DNA of 64,000 bases from NCBI GenBank assembly GCA_003439945.1, contig QVRM01005651.1:186001-250000 (forward strand). The letters are read 5' to 3'. Each line of letters starts with the position of its first letter. Positions within the stretch are counted from its first letter, which is position 1. This document shows positions 1 through 9,631 of this stretch, one piece after another. Source of the DNA: Dermanyssus gallinae (taxonomy: Eukaryota > Arthropoda > Arachnida > Mesostigmata > Dermanyssidae). Both the position numbers and the translations under genes were made by a program. The notes below the pieces were generated by a model. The model had not been told where the DNA came from. It made no database searches and saw nothing but the letters and a program-made list of their open reading frames with translations.

Positions 1-30
<30 letters not shown>
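1..30. repeat. (TA)n microsatellite at window edge
   Basis: Fifteen TA units, cut by the window start. It directly abuts the outer end of the inverted repeat at 36-568. Confidence 0.97.
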
Positions 31-34
<4 letters not shown>

Positions 35-35
35 G

Positions 36-254
36 ATTCAGAAGAAGGGACAAAAACCCCGTTTCTTAAATATAATATATAGTTTTAAATAAGTCACACA
101 GCCCTGCTGATAATTGAATACTCCGTACGGCGTTACTGTTGCTAATATTTTGCAACACTGTTTTTCACTTTATATTTTTTGTATGAGCCGCTTGTGAGAT
201 TGCAACGAAATTAACACCATACTCGTGGTTTGTCATAAAATGTCATTAAATATA

Positions 255-343
<89 letters not shown>

Positions 344-568
344 CATATACATATTTAATGAAATTTTATGTCAAACCACGAGTATGGTGTTAGTTTCCTT
401 GCAATCTCACAAGCGGCTCATACAAAAAATAAAAAGTGAAAAAGAGTGTTGCAAATTATTAGGAACAATAACGCCTTACGGAGTATTCAATTATAAGTAG
501 GGCTGTATGACTTATTTAATACTATATATTATATTCAAGAAACGGGGTTATCGTCCCTACTTCTGAAT
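36..568. repeat. Long inverted repeat (foldback) with (AT)n core
   Basis: The arms 36-250 and 352-568 are reverse complements of each other, with about 18 mismatches by eye over roughly 214 bp. The 251-351 core is nearly pure AT dinucleotide. The right arm begins at the stop codon of the adjacent Tc1-type transposase remnant (minus strand), so the arm looks like the 3' end of that element. The structure could be a MITE, two element ends inserted head to head into TA-rich target, or a Tc1-type end with long terminal inverted repeats as in Tc3. Confidence 0.85.
251..351. repeat. (AT)n tract in the loop of the inverted repeat
   Basis: About 100 bp of almost uninterrupted AT dinucleotide separates the two arms. 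Translations of this tract give only Tyr-Ile runs and are not genes. Confidence 0.97.
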
Positions 569-1055
569 CAAATCGTAAACTCGGTCTTTCATGGAGTTAA
601 TGGGCTGTTGTAAGTACGAAAGTGGAATATGAGTTCATGCTTGCTGGACAACTTCTTTGAGGTCCGACAAATTATCATATTGTTGACCATTTGCGTGAAT
701 CTCCTTCACCAAAGATTTTCGATGGGATTCAGGTCTGGACACAATGCCGGCCAGTCAAAATGTGGTACTCCTTGTCCGTGAAAAGAGGCTGTTCTGAAAT
801 GGGCATCTAACTGGACACCGACATTACGCTGGTACTAGTCAAATTTGTTTTGACCCACAATCACTAGATCAGACTTCCCATTATATCCAAACGCTCCCCA
901 AGATTTCACAAAACCACCACCGGCTACACGTTTCGAGAACCATTTAGGTTCCTTCCGTAAGTAATGCCAATAGTACTGACAGCCGTTAGGGCCATCGAGA
1001 TTAAATTTCTTTTATTTCGAGAAGACGATCCTTTTCCACTCGTTATCCCAAGTGT
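569..1055 (-). pseudogene. Tc1/mariner-type transposase, catalytic-domain remnant
   Basis: Minus-strand translation in shifting frames gives Tc1 landmarks in the right order: VFS followed by KKFNLDGP and YYWHYLRKEPKWFSKR near 930-1030, then a GGGF..SWGAFGYNGKSDLV block, and DLNPIENLW near 705-735. This is the second half of a DD(E/D) transposase, which cuts and pastes DNA at TA dinucleotides. The first catalytic Asp is lost (Lys then stop after VFS), and several stops and frameshifts follow, so it is inactive. The N-terminal helix-turn-helix half is absent. The ORF end meets the arm of the 36-568 inverted repeat. Confidence 0.85.
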
Positions 1056-1397
1056 CGTCAGCTGACTGTTGACCGGTGCGGTCGTGTTCATTTGTGCTCC
1101 TGAGCTCAGTGCCATTCTAGTAGTTTGGCGCCGTGCTTGGTGTCAAACGATTCGCCTTCGAGCCGTGCACCGCGTTATCCTCGATTCCTGAACTTTCTCT
1201 AGGAGTAGGTGAGCACACGCCCCCCGTCGCTAAATGTCCCTAACCCGACGACCAACGTTCCTTGCGCACGACTTTTCCGAATCGGTAGGGCCTGTTACGG
1301 TCAGTCAGCGCTCCAACGATTTAGCGGGATCCTTGCATAGGATTCGTCTTCGAACCGTTCCAAGAAGGCCTTATTCGACGGAATAGACAGTGTCGGA

Positions 1398-1781
1398 ATG
1401 ATCCAACCGCAACATCAACAGGGGCCGGTCAGCAGTGCGGCGGGCACTACAAAAACAATAACAACAGATGACACGGTAGCAGCAGTGCCCACAGGGGCTA
1501 GAAAACAAACCCTGCCCTATCCGTCGTCACCGCGTGCGAAGGAACCTCGACTAAATTACCTGAGTTACTGCGCGAGATGTGAAGAGGGTCTACAAGGTAC
1601 ACTATCCGTGTGTTGCTCGAAATGTGTTAGAGTTATTCACGTGGCCTGCAAAACTAATGACGAAGCTGCACCGACAGCTGATCCTTCGTACAAATGGCGG
1701 TGTAGAGTTTGCTCAGTGCCAACAGCGGACCAATCAAGACAAGTTAATGAAATGTTTAGATCAATGTGCGCTAGAAAGTGA
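1398..1781 (+). pseudogene. CR1-like ORF1, PHD-finger segment
   Basis: This 127-residue ORF has a polar, Thr/Pro-rich N-terminus and then a PHD-like zinc finger at about residues 60-108. The zinc ligands run CARC, then CCSKC, HVAC and WRCRVC, giving a C4HC3 spacing. PHD-type fingers are known in ORF1 proteins of CR1 elements, where they are thought to act in RNP or chromatin contact. The frame stops at 1781 and the continuation appears in another frame from 1923, so ORF1 is probably broken here. A host PHD gene fragment is the alternative, but the SGNH-like and endonuclease pieces downstream favour a retrotransposon. Confidence 0.65.
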
Positions 1782-1922
1782 GTAAATGCAACTGGTGACT
1801 TTTCTATTCCATCGCGTGAGAGACCTTAAAAAGGAAGTGCGAAGCTGGAAGTCCAAGCATAGGCAGCCTGCTCAGCTGTCCGAGGACAGTGAAATTATCG
1901 ATGTTTCGGTGAAACGGCTCGA

Positions 1923-2480
1923 GTGACCTGCGCCGACTCTGCCGCGGAAAACAGCTCTCGTGGTGGCGACAACATCGTGCAACCGCTTGGCCCAGCGCTG
2001 AGGCGAATTCTACCGAAGAAGACGCCGCTCGCAATCCGTTCTGCGGCCAAGATGGACATCGACAGTGTTATCATCCAAGCAGAAAAATACATTGATGCCA
2101 CAAATGGCCCAGTAGCGGTGTTCCTGCCAGCCGGCTACCATGAGTGTATGGAGTTTGAAAGTGACAGGTACATCAGTAATATCGAGAACTTCTCAGAGAA
2201 GCTGATATCAGCACGCCTAGGATCCGAGGTGCACATTCTCTCTGTCCTCTTCTTCGGTCAGGATTGCAAGGTGGCTAACGACATTCTGACGAGGAAAGGG
2301 GCCCATGACGGTGCTAAGTTCTCGGTTCTCGCCCTCTCAATCTTTCAACGATCGGTCGTCGAGAGTCAGTGCTACAGCTATAAAGACGAAGTAGCGGATA
2401 AACTCGCCTACAACATAGCGAGAAGAATTAAGCTTTCTTTAGGGGTGAGACTTCTGTCGCCCGAGAAAAGCAGGAGTTAA
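1923..2480 (+). pseudogene. CR1-like ORF1, SGNH/esterase-like segment
   Basis: From about residue 44 the 185-residue ORF resembles the SGNH-hydrolase domain found in some CR1 ORF1 proteins: a hydrophobic strand ending in AGYHECMEF takes the place of the usual GTND block. The C-terminal YKDEVADKLAYNIARRIK takes the place of the DxxH block and final helix. The catalytic residues are not recognisable, so an enzymatic role is unlikely. A related segment lies at 13653-13892, in a second copy of the same element type. Assignment is by fold pattern only. Confidence 0.5.
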
Positions 2481-2829
2481 AAGTCTGTAAGTCCGATTGT
2501 CAAACCAACATCGACAGCTGCACGCGAAGCCTTGAACAGCAGACCCTGCCATATCAACCGAGCCCTCACGATCAGGCATCATTCCCCCAGCCGGGTTCTG
2601 GAGAGCGACTCAACATGGCCAAGCGGTTTCAAAGCGGAGCAATCGTCGATGGGATCGAAACAACGACAAAAAGACAACGACACGAGCTCCTCCCTTGCCC
2701 ACGTTAGAATTCGTGACACAAGTCTTGGCAACGGTGGCGACTGGCCCATCGGCATTCAACGCTCACAGCTATCACAGTCGATCCCGAGGTCGATCAAGGA
2801 GCGCACAACGAGGTCGGGCTTCACACAAA

Positions 2830-3402
2830 AAGAAACAATAAGATTTGCACAACGGAACTGCGAGGGAGCTTCCTCGTAAGAGCTCCTCGCCCCTGACGCA
2901 TTAGATGGACTGGACATCCTAGTGCTGACGGAAACCTGGGCGACCACCCTTTCCACCTTCCGAGTTGAAAAGCGTGGGATGTACCTCCGTTTCCTGGCTG
3001 GTCAGCAGTATCTCCCCTAGCCGGTGCTCCCCTGGTAGTCGCTGGTGACTTCAACGCCCGCCTCGATCAGCCGAACTGGAGCCGCACTATAGCCCTCTGA
3101 GACACCCGAAGACATTACGGATGCTGGATAGTCAATTCCCAGCTATTGCCAACGTTGTTGGGGACTCCGGAAACTCGGTCATCGACGTGTTTGCCACCAA
3201 CGTGCCCAAAGAAGTGACCAGGTATCAGGGAGGAAACAACAAGCTTTGTAAAGGCGCATGCATTCGAGCCCACGTTCCAGTGGCTGTGGACCTCACGGTT
3301 CAGGAAGGGTCAATGGGAACGGCCAGGCACCTTGCCCTCCGACGCCGGCTCAATGTGAAGATGCTCCTAGAACGTGCTCATGAAGTTCTCTGCCGGACGT
3401 GA
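2830..3402 (+). pseudogene. CR1-like ORF2, endonuclease remains
   Basis: Pieces of an APE-type endonuclease appear in order across frames: RNCEGAS near 2850, LDILVLTETW near 2910, a VVAGDFNARLDQ block near 3030-3075, then SVIDVFATN and HVPVAVDL in 3121-3402. These match the catalytic Glu (TETW), the GDFNAR block and the C-terminal His motif of target-site-nicking endonucleases. Stops at about 2880 and 3100 and internal deletions make it non-functional. The equivalent domain in the second copy, 14453-15100, is more complete. Confidence 0.65.
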
Positions 3403-3487
3403 TAGACACGGAGGTGTATGCGCAGCGCCTATTTGAAGTACTGGACTCTAGTATACAGCCAGCTCCCTTTTCCAAAAAGCACAGGGC

Positions 3488-4620
3488 ATGATTGTACCAC
3501 AGCTGCCGGCTTGCTCGCCGAGCCCAGATTGCCTTCAGGTTCCTAGCGGAATCGCATCCGGGTTACCGTCAGCTGGCCTCAATATTAAGAACAATTTGTG
3601 GGAAACATACGGGACGCAGCTTAAGAGGTACCAAGAGATGCTGCAAGCTCGCCTTAAAGCCGACGCAGAGCGTCAGCCCTACAGATGGCTGGCCCACCGA
3701 GGGAGCACCGCGGCCTGCCGTATTAGCTCGTCAGCCCTCATTAATCACTTGTCAGAGATGTTCGCTTCACGGGACGTCATTTCTCGCGAGGTGCCAAACC
3801 TAGTCTCCGTGTGGGATGAATCGACGATATGGCTACGGGACTTCCTCCAGCAGGAGTTCACCGTCGAGGAAGTCTTACGAGGACTTCGAAGTCTTCGCAG
3901 TAATAAAGCCTCCGGCAGCGACAGAGTACGCAATGAGCATCTAAAATGTGCACTCTTCCTTGCTCCTTGCTGGTTCAACGAATGCACTATTCAACGAATG
4001 CTTACGGACGGGCACGCTTTCGGCAAAGAGATGCAAATCTGCCAGTTATACCTAAGGGTAAGGGGGATCCGGCCCTACCGTCATCTTGCCGGGGCATCGC
4101 GAAGAGCGTATGCTATAAGCTACTCTCTTGTCTGCTGACATGGAGACTGTGACTACCTGGAGGGCGTAGGAGCCATCTTGACCAAGCAGCATGGATTCCG
4201 CAGAGATCGCTCGACAGAAACCGCCTGATGGAGATTCTGATGGAGGACGTTAAGAAGGCGTTAGCTATAGCGATGAACCCACTGTATGCAGTCTTCGTCG
4301 ATTTTAAGGCAGTATTTGATTCGGCGCCTAGGGACATAGTCTTACTCACGTTAGCAGAGGTCGGAGTGCCAGTCAAAGTGCTCAACCTTCTCGCGGCCAT
4401 CCTACAGGAGAACAGAATAACGATCAAGCATGGCATCTCCAAACTCGAACCTTTCGCCCAGACAACAGATCTAGCTCAGGGTGACAGCCTGAGCTCTCTC
4501 CTGTTCCCTATCCTACTAAAGGACTTGACCGCCCAAATAAGAGGGTCAAAGTTATCTTGTACGCGGACGACTTGGTCATATATGGTCCAAGCAGGGTTCA
4601 GGTACAGCAAGCCTTAGCCC
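3488..4620 (+). pseudogene. CR1-like ORF2, reverse transcriptase remains
   Basis: The N-terminal RT region (LRSLRSNKASGSDRVRNEHLK) lies near 3880-3945. The next blocks are frameshifted: a PVIPKGKGDP block near 4045, FVDFKAVFDSAPRD near 4300 with the first catalytic Asp, and AQGDSLSSLLF near 4470. YADDLVIYGP near 4560-4590 is in another frame because of a small deletion relative to the downstream repeat (13 nt net). The catalytic residues are visible but dispersed over at least three frames, so the enzyme is dead. Confidence 0.8.
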
Positions 4621-4639
4621 TTTTCACGTCGCTGTAAAT

Positions 4640-5372
4640 ATTTTGGATCTAACGGTTAACCAGAGAAAGACAGAAGCAATGAAATTCAGGAGGGGCGGTA
4701 GGATTACTGGCACTGACACCTTGCGATACGCTAGTGTACCGCTTGCTTACGTAAATAGGTTTCCCTAATTGGGGCTACTGTTTTCTTACAACGGCCGAAA
4801 AAATCGCCGCAGCTCCTGTTCCTCGGAACCGCCTTAAGACTGTTCTATCTCAAAACAGCCCCGATCGCGTCGTATGGGATACGTGTCATTTGGGAGGACC
4901 GCACAGCGCAGAACCTTGAACAGCTTAACCATGTTAAGGCCTCCTTTCTCAAGAGGCTCTGGGATTACACATCTCGACCCGGAACCGCCTAGTATATCTC
5001 CTAGCAGACACAACGCTGTTCACCGAAGATCTGCGGCACCGCTTCGATCTGTCGGCGACAACGGCTTTCAAGAACAACCTCGAATGCTGGGAGATAAAAT
5101 TCGCGGATATCAATGATAAATTCTTCAAAACTGGAGCTATGGCACGTAACGAATGGAGAGGGGCATACCGCCACAACCGTCATGTCGTAACCCGCTATCC
5201 CGTACACGGCTTTCGTCGTAAACTGTGTATCGTGCGGGACTTCCACGAACCAGATGACCATTGCAGGTGCTCTAGATGCGAAGCACACTGTGAAAGATAT
5301 TACGCCGCCTCCTGTCCTCTGGTCCCTTCCCTAGGTAGCCTGACTGACACCATCTTAAAATATTCGCGATGA
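4640..5372 (+). pseudogene. CR1-like ORF2, thumb and Cys-rich C-terminus (repeat unit 1)
   Basis: Fragments in changing frames give NILDLTVNQRKTEAMKF, then APIASYGIRVIWEDRTAQNL and a final 77-residue open segment (5139-5372) with the Cys-rich CRCSRCEAHC cluster and the ending ILKYSR. The cluster resembles the zinc-like C-terminus common in CR1/L2-type ORF2 proteins. The same region occurs again at 7640-8387 with only a few substitutions. The bases after 5372 are the probable 3' untranslated region. Confidence 0.65.
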
Positions 5373-5589
5373 GCACTTAGTCTATCTCTATATAGGAGAA
5401 ATTGGGTTGTAGCCATATAGTCCGTGTAGAATATACTTATATACCGGATGTCTTGTGGGCTCAATTCCCAATGTGACACAACCATACTTAATGGTCAATT
5501 TTAGCCGCTATTGTATACAGTGAAGAGATATATATTGTGTTTATACTACATGGCAAAGGTGAAAACATGTTTTAATTGTTATCTCAAGT

Positions 5590-5988
5590 TTAGCATCTAT
5601 GCGAAAAATACACGCCGTGCGACAATGTGATTCGGTTGCAGTCACGGCATAAACTTCCTTTTCGCGTATCGCACGTCTTTGTCAGAACGTAACACTCGGT
5701 ACACTGCGGATCAGTGCACTGGCACTCCTTAAGTGGTCCTAAATTTGGAAGAAGACATTTGGTTATGAGTAGCCAACTGTATAATCTACGCCGATCTCGA
5801 ATAGTCAAAGCTCGCTTACGCGCACTGTTAGATCTGCACTTTTGGTTCACTCCAGGGTGTAAGAACCTGTTGATTGTGCTCTTATGCCGTCCTAATCTGG
5901 TTGCTATAGCAGTTGCTGTATGATCAAGCTCAGCACATGTCTCAATTCTTGTCGTCTCGTTATCCGAAAGACCCTTTGTGCGACCCAT
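5590..5988 (-). pseudogene. Tc1-type transposase N-terminus (unit 1)
   Basis: This 132-residue ORF starts MGRTKGLSDNETTRIETC and continues with IATRLGRHKSTINRFL, the two-helix paired-like DNA-binding start of Tc1/Tc3-type transposases. After about residue 70 it runs into a Cys-rich stretch (CQCTDPQCTECYVLTKTC) that is not part of the family. The DDE catalytic domain is missing. The element is inverted relative to the CR1-like sequence before it and probably inserted into that element's 3' end before the tandem duplication. Confidence 0.75.
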
Positions 5989-6693
5989 GGTTTAAACATA
6001 AGGTTCGTCGTTAGTTCAAAACAACGACTGAGCTGTAGAATATTTTGCAGCTATAGAACGATCGATTACAGTATCTGTCTGGCAGTTGAACTGTACGGAC
6101 GTGTCTAGCCGAGCTCCGTGGTACATACCGGACAAACTCGCGTTACTCTAGGGTGCCCGTTGCCGGACCTGTAGCGTTGGTGTGTGAAGGCTTGCGACAG
6201 AGTTTCATTGTGTTTTGGTGGTTCTTTGAGGTTTTTTGCTCACTTTTTTAGAATCATTGGTTCACACTTAATATCGGCGATCCCAACGACGACGAAGAGA
6301 GAACCACTTGGTCGGCGAAACGGTACACTTTCGCCTAAAAGTTACTGGACTTAGTAGCCCTCTCTTTTAAATACTAGTTAGGGCCGCGTTTGTTGAAGGC
6401 AGACGAACCAGGTTGGAAATTTTTATATTTCTATTTCTCGATCACTAGGCTGATAGACGTGGGGACGGGCCAGTCTTGGTTCCGGCCACTGGGGGCCGCC
6501 ATATTGTTTTCTCGGCCATCTCGGTGACGACCAGTTTTAGTCGGTGAGAGTTGGTCAGTAAAGAGTGGAAAGGGTAAGAGACGAGGGGCGGAGAGGGAAG
6601 CGACGAGGGTGGAGAGAAACCGGCGTAGAGGGAAGAAAGCCGCCCCAAGAGGCGTGACGGGGAAGGAGGTGATTATTTACTGCTCAACAACGG

Positions 6694-7434
6694 GTGATGA
6701 AAAATAGGATGGACGGGGAGGACAGAGCGGGGACGCGGGCGTCGACGGGAATTGGGAGTGGGTGGCTATTTGTTTCCAGGAAAGGGAGAAGCCGCCAAGT
6801 GTGCCAGGGACGAGGAGAAAAGCAGTTCCAAGAGGTCCTTCAAGTAATGCGGCAACACATTGGGCAAACGCTTAATCTGTGTAAGGCCAGTAACACAAAG
6901 ATCGAGCTCAAGGAGCTATCTTAACAGCTCCCCAGAACCCTGGAACGTCTCGAGAAGGTTCTGGAAGACAGAGGGAAGGCCTACCGAGAAGTTAGGTCAG
7001 CTGATAAGGAAGCAATAGGGCAGCTTAGAGAGGAAGTCAAAACTCTACGAACAAACGAGTGTAGATTGAGGGAGGAGCTCGGGGGTCTAAAAGAGGACGG
7101 GGTACGGGAAAATAGGAAAGACATCCAACGAGAGGAGATAAGCGAGCGGGTACAAAGACTCGAACTCCTATGCGCACGCAGTCACGGCGAGCTGGATAAA
7201 GAGATGGCCAAGAAGCTGAAACGGGAAAAGAGGCCAAGGAGAGAGAAAGTAGTATAGAAAGGGCTAGCACTCCGGAAGAGCTGGTGAGAGCCGTCAAGGG
7301 GCACTGGCCTGAGAGGGTGATTAAACACTCAAAGGTCACCACTGACGCCCTCATCACTCGCAGGGAGGTTAGGGTAGCGGTTATCACTAAAGTCAGATTT
7401 GGATAGGGTTTTATTAGAGGGGCTGGCGGCACAG
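6694..7434 (+). pseudogene. R1-like ORF1 (gag), N-terminal part, unit 1
   Basis: Frames across this stretch give a charged helical region: CKASNTKIELKELS, a stop, then a Glu/Lys/Arg-rich coiled-coil-like segment through about 7257 and ELVRAVKGHWPERVIKHSKV near 7280-7340. The same protein continues at full length in unit 2. Here it is cut at 7465 by the duplication junction. A 1-nt loss near 7389 (AAAGTCAGA versus AAAGAGTCAGA in unit 2) also shifts the frame. Confidence 0.65.
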
Positions 7435-7465
7435 TTTCCTACGCTAGCAGCGGTGGCTGACATGA

Positions 7466-8387
7466 ACAGATCTAGCTCAGGGTGACAGCCTGAGCTCTCT
7501 CCTGTTCCCTATCCTACTGAAGGACTTGACCGCCCAAATAAGAGGCCCGAGAAATCTAGTCAAAGTTATCTTGTACGCGGACGACTTGGTCATATATGGT
7601 CCAAGCAGGGTTCAGGTACAGCAAGCCTTAGCCCTTTTCACGTCGCTGTAAATATTTTGGATCTAACGGTTAACCAGAGAAAGACAGAAGCAATGAAATT
7701 CAGGAGGGGCGGTAAGATTACTGGCACTGACACCTTGCGATACGCTAGTGTACCGCTTGCTTACGTAAATAGGTTTCCCTAATTGGGGCTACTGTTTTCT
7801 TACAACGGCCAAAAAAATCGCCGCAGCTCCTGTTACTCGGAACCTGCCTTGAGACTGTTCTATCTCAAAACAGCCCCGATCGCGTCGTATGGGATACGTG
7901 TCATTTGGGGAGACCGCACAGCGCAGAACCTTGAACAGCTTAACCGTGTTAAGGCCTCCTTTCTCAAGAGGCTCTGGGATTACACATCTCGACCCGGAAC
8001 CGCCTAGTATATCTCCTAGCAGACACAACGCTGTTCACCGAAGATCTGCGGCACCGCTTCGATCTGTCGGCGACAACGGCTTTCAAGAACAACCTCGAAT
8101 GCTGGGAGATAAAATTCGCGGATATCAATGATAAATTCTTCAAAACCGGAGCTATGGCACGTAACGAATGGAGAGGGGCATACCGTCACAACCGTCATGT
8201 CGTAACCCGCTATCCCGTACACGGCTTTCGTCGTAAACTGTGTATCGTGCGGGACTTCCACGAACCAGATGACCATTGCAGGTGCTCTAGATGCGAAGCA
8301 CACGGTGAAAGATACCACGCCGCCTCCTATCCTCTGGTCCCTTCCCTAGGTAGCCTGACTGACACCATCTTAAAATATTCGCGATGA
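7466..8387 (+). pseudogene. CR1-like ORF2 3' half, unit 2
   Basis: Repeat of 4465-5372. This copy keeps the ancestral frame before the catalytic motif: the codons around 7556-7595 read VKVILYADDLVIYGP. Downstream fragments APIASYGIRVIWGDRTAQNL (7870-7940) and the Cys-rich tail ending ILKYSR (8154-8387) match unit 1. It has no 5' half of its own, because it starts in the middle of the RT domain at the tandem junction. Confidence 0.75.
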
Positions 8388-8607
8388 GCACTTCTTAGTC
8401 TATCTCTATATAGGAGAAATTGGGTTGTAGCCATATAGTCCGTGTAGAATATACTTATATACCGGATGTCTTGTGGGCTCAATTCCCAATGTGACACAAC
8501 CATACCTAATGGTCAATTTTAGCCGCTATTGTATACATTGAAGAGATATATATTGTGTTTATACAACATGGCAAAGGTGAAAACATGTTTTAATTGTTAT
8601 CTCAAGT

Positions 8608-9012
8608 TTAGCATCTATGCGAAAAATACACGCCGTGCGACAATGTGATTCGGTTGCAGTCACGGCATAAACTTCCTTTTCGCGTATCGCACGTCTTTGT
8701 CAGAACGTAACACTCGGTACACTGCGGATCAGTGCACTGGCACTCCTTAAGTGGTCCTAAATTTGGAAGAAGACATTTGGTTATACTCGTAAGTAGCCAA
8801 CTGTATAATCTACGCCGATCTCGAATAGTCAAAGCTCGCTTACGCGCACTGTTAGATCTGCACTTTTGGTTCACTCCAGGGTGTAAGAACCTGTTGATTG
8901 TGCTCTTATGCCGTCCTAATCTGGTTGCTATAGCAGTTGCTGTATGATCAAGCTCAGCACATGTCTCAATTCTTGTCGTCTCGTTATCCGAAAGACCCTT
9001 TGTGCGACCCAT
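8608..9012 (-). pseudogene. Tc1-type transposase N-terminus (unit 2)
   Basis: Second copy of the 5590-5988 ORF, 134 residues, identical apart from two extra residues from a 6-nt in-frame insertion (LLTSITK versus LLITK). It has the same helix-turn-helix start and the same foreign Cys-rich tail. That the tail is shared shows the truncation predates the duplication. Confidence 0.75.
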
Positions 9013-9631
9013 GGTTTAAACATAAGGTTCGTCGTTAGTTCAAAACAACGACTGAGCTGTAGAATATTTTGCAGCTATAGAACGATCGATTACAGTATCT
9101 GTCTGGCAGTTGAACTGTACGGACGTGTCTAGCCAAGCTCCGTGGTACATACCGGACAAACTCGCGTTACTCTAGGGTGCCCGTTGCCGGACCTGTAGCG
9201 TTGGTGTGTGAAGGCTTGCGACAGAGTTTCATTGTGTTTTGGTGGTTCTTTGAGGTTTTTTGCTCACTTTTTTAGAATAATTGGTTCACACTCAATATCG
9301 GCGATCCCAACGACGACGAAGAGAGAACCACTTGGTCGGCGAAACGGTACACTTTCGCCTAAAAGTTACTGGACTTAGTAGCCCTCTCTTTTAAATACTA
9401 GTTAGGGCCGCGTTTGTTGAAGGCAGACGAACCAGGTTGGAAATTTTTATATTTCTATTTCTCGATCACTAGGCTGATACACGTGGGGACGGCCAGTCTT
9501 GGTTCCGGCCACTGGGGGCCGCCATATTGTTTTCTCGGCCATCTCGGTGACGACCAGTTTTAGTCGGTGAGAGTTGGTCAGTAAGGAGTGGAAAGGGTAA
9601 GATACGAGGGGCGGAGAGGGAAGCGACGAGG

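Larger units (their letters stand above)
1398..5372 (+). mobile_element. CR1-like non-LTR retrotransposon, decayed
   Basis: Reading 5' to 3': PHD-finger ORF1 part, SGNH-like part, apurinic-type endonuclease remains, reverse transcriptase and a Cys-rich C-terminal domain. This order fits the CR1/L2 group of APE-type non-LTR elements. Stops and frameshifts break every part. The 3' half from 4465 is repeated in a tandem duplication. The 1056-1397 stretch upstream has no ORF I can support and may be the 5' untranslated region. Confidence 0.7.
4465..7465. repeat. Tandem duplication, unit 1 (about 3.0 kb)
   Basis: Unit 1 begins at ACAGATCTAGCTCAGGG (4465) and ends at GGCTGACATGA (7465), where the same ACAGATC start recurs at once. 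It holds the 3' half of a CR1-like ORF2, a Tc1-type transposase N-terminus and the start of an R1-like ORF1. Compared with unit 2 it lacks 13 nt (net) just before the YADD codons but keeps about 25 nt near 7070-7095 that unit 2 has lost. Confidence 0.95.

Noticed and set aside
225..500. 91-residue ORF rich in Tyr-Ile
   Set aside because: It is a translation of the (AT)n core of an inverted repeat. Similar ORFs at 19915 and 60266-61226 are rejected for the same reason.
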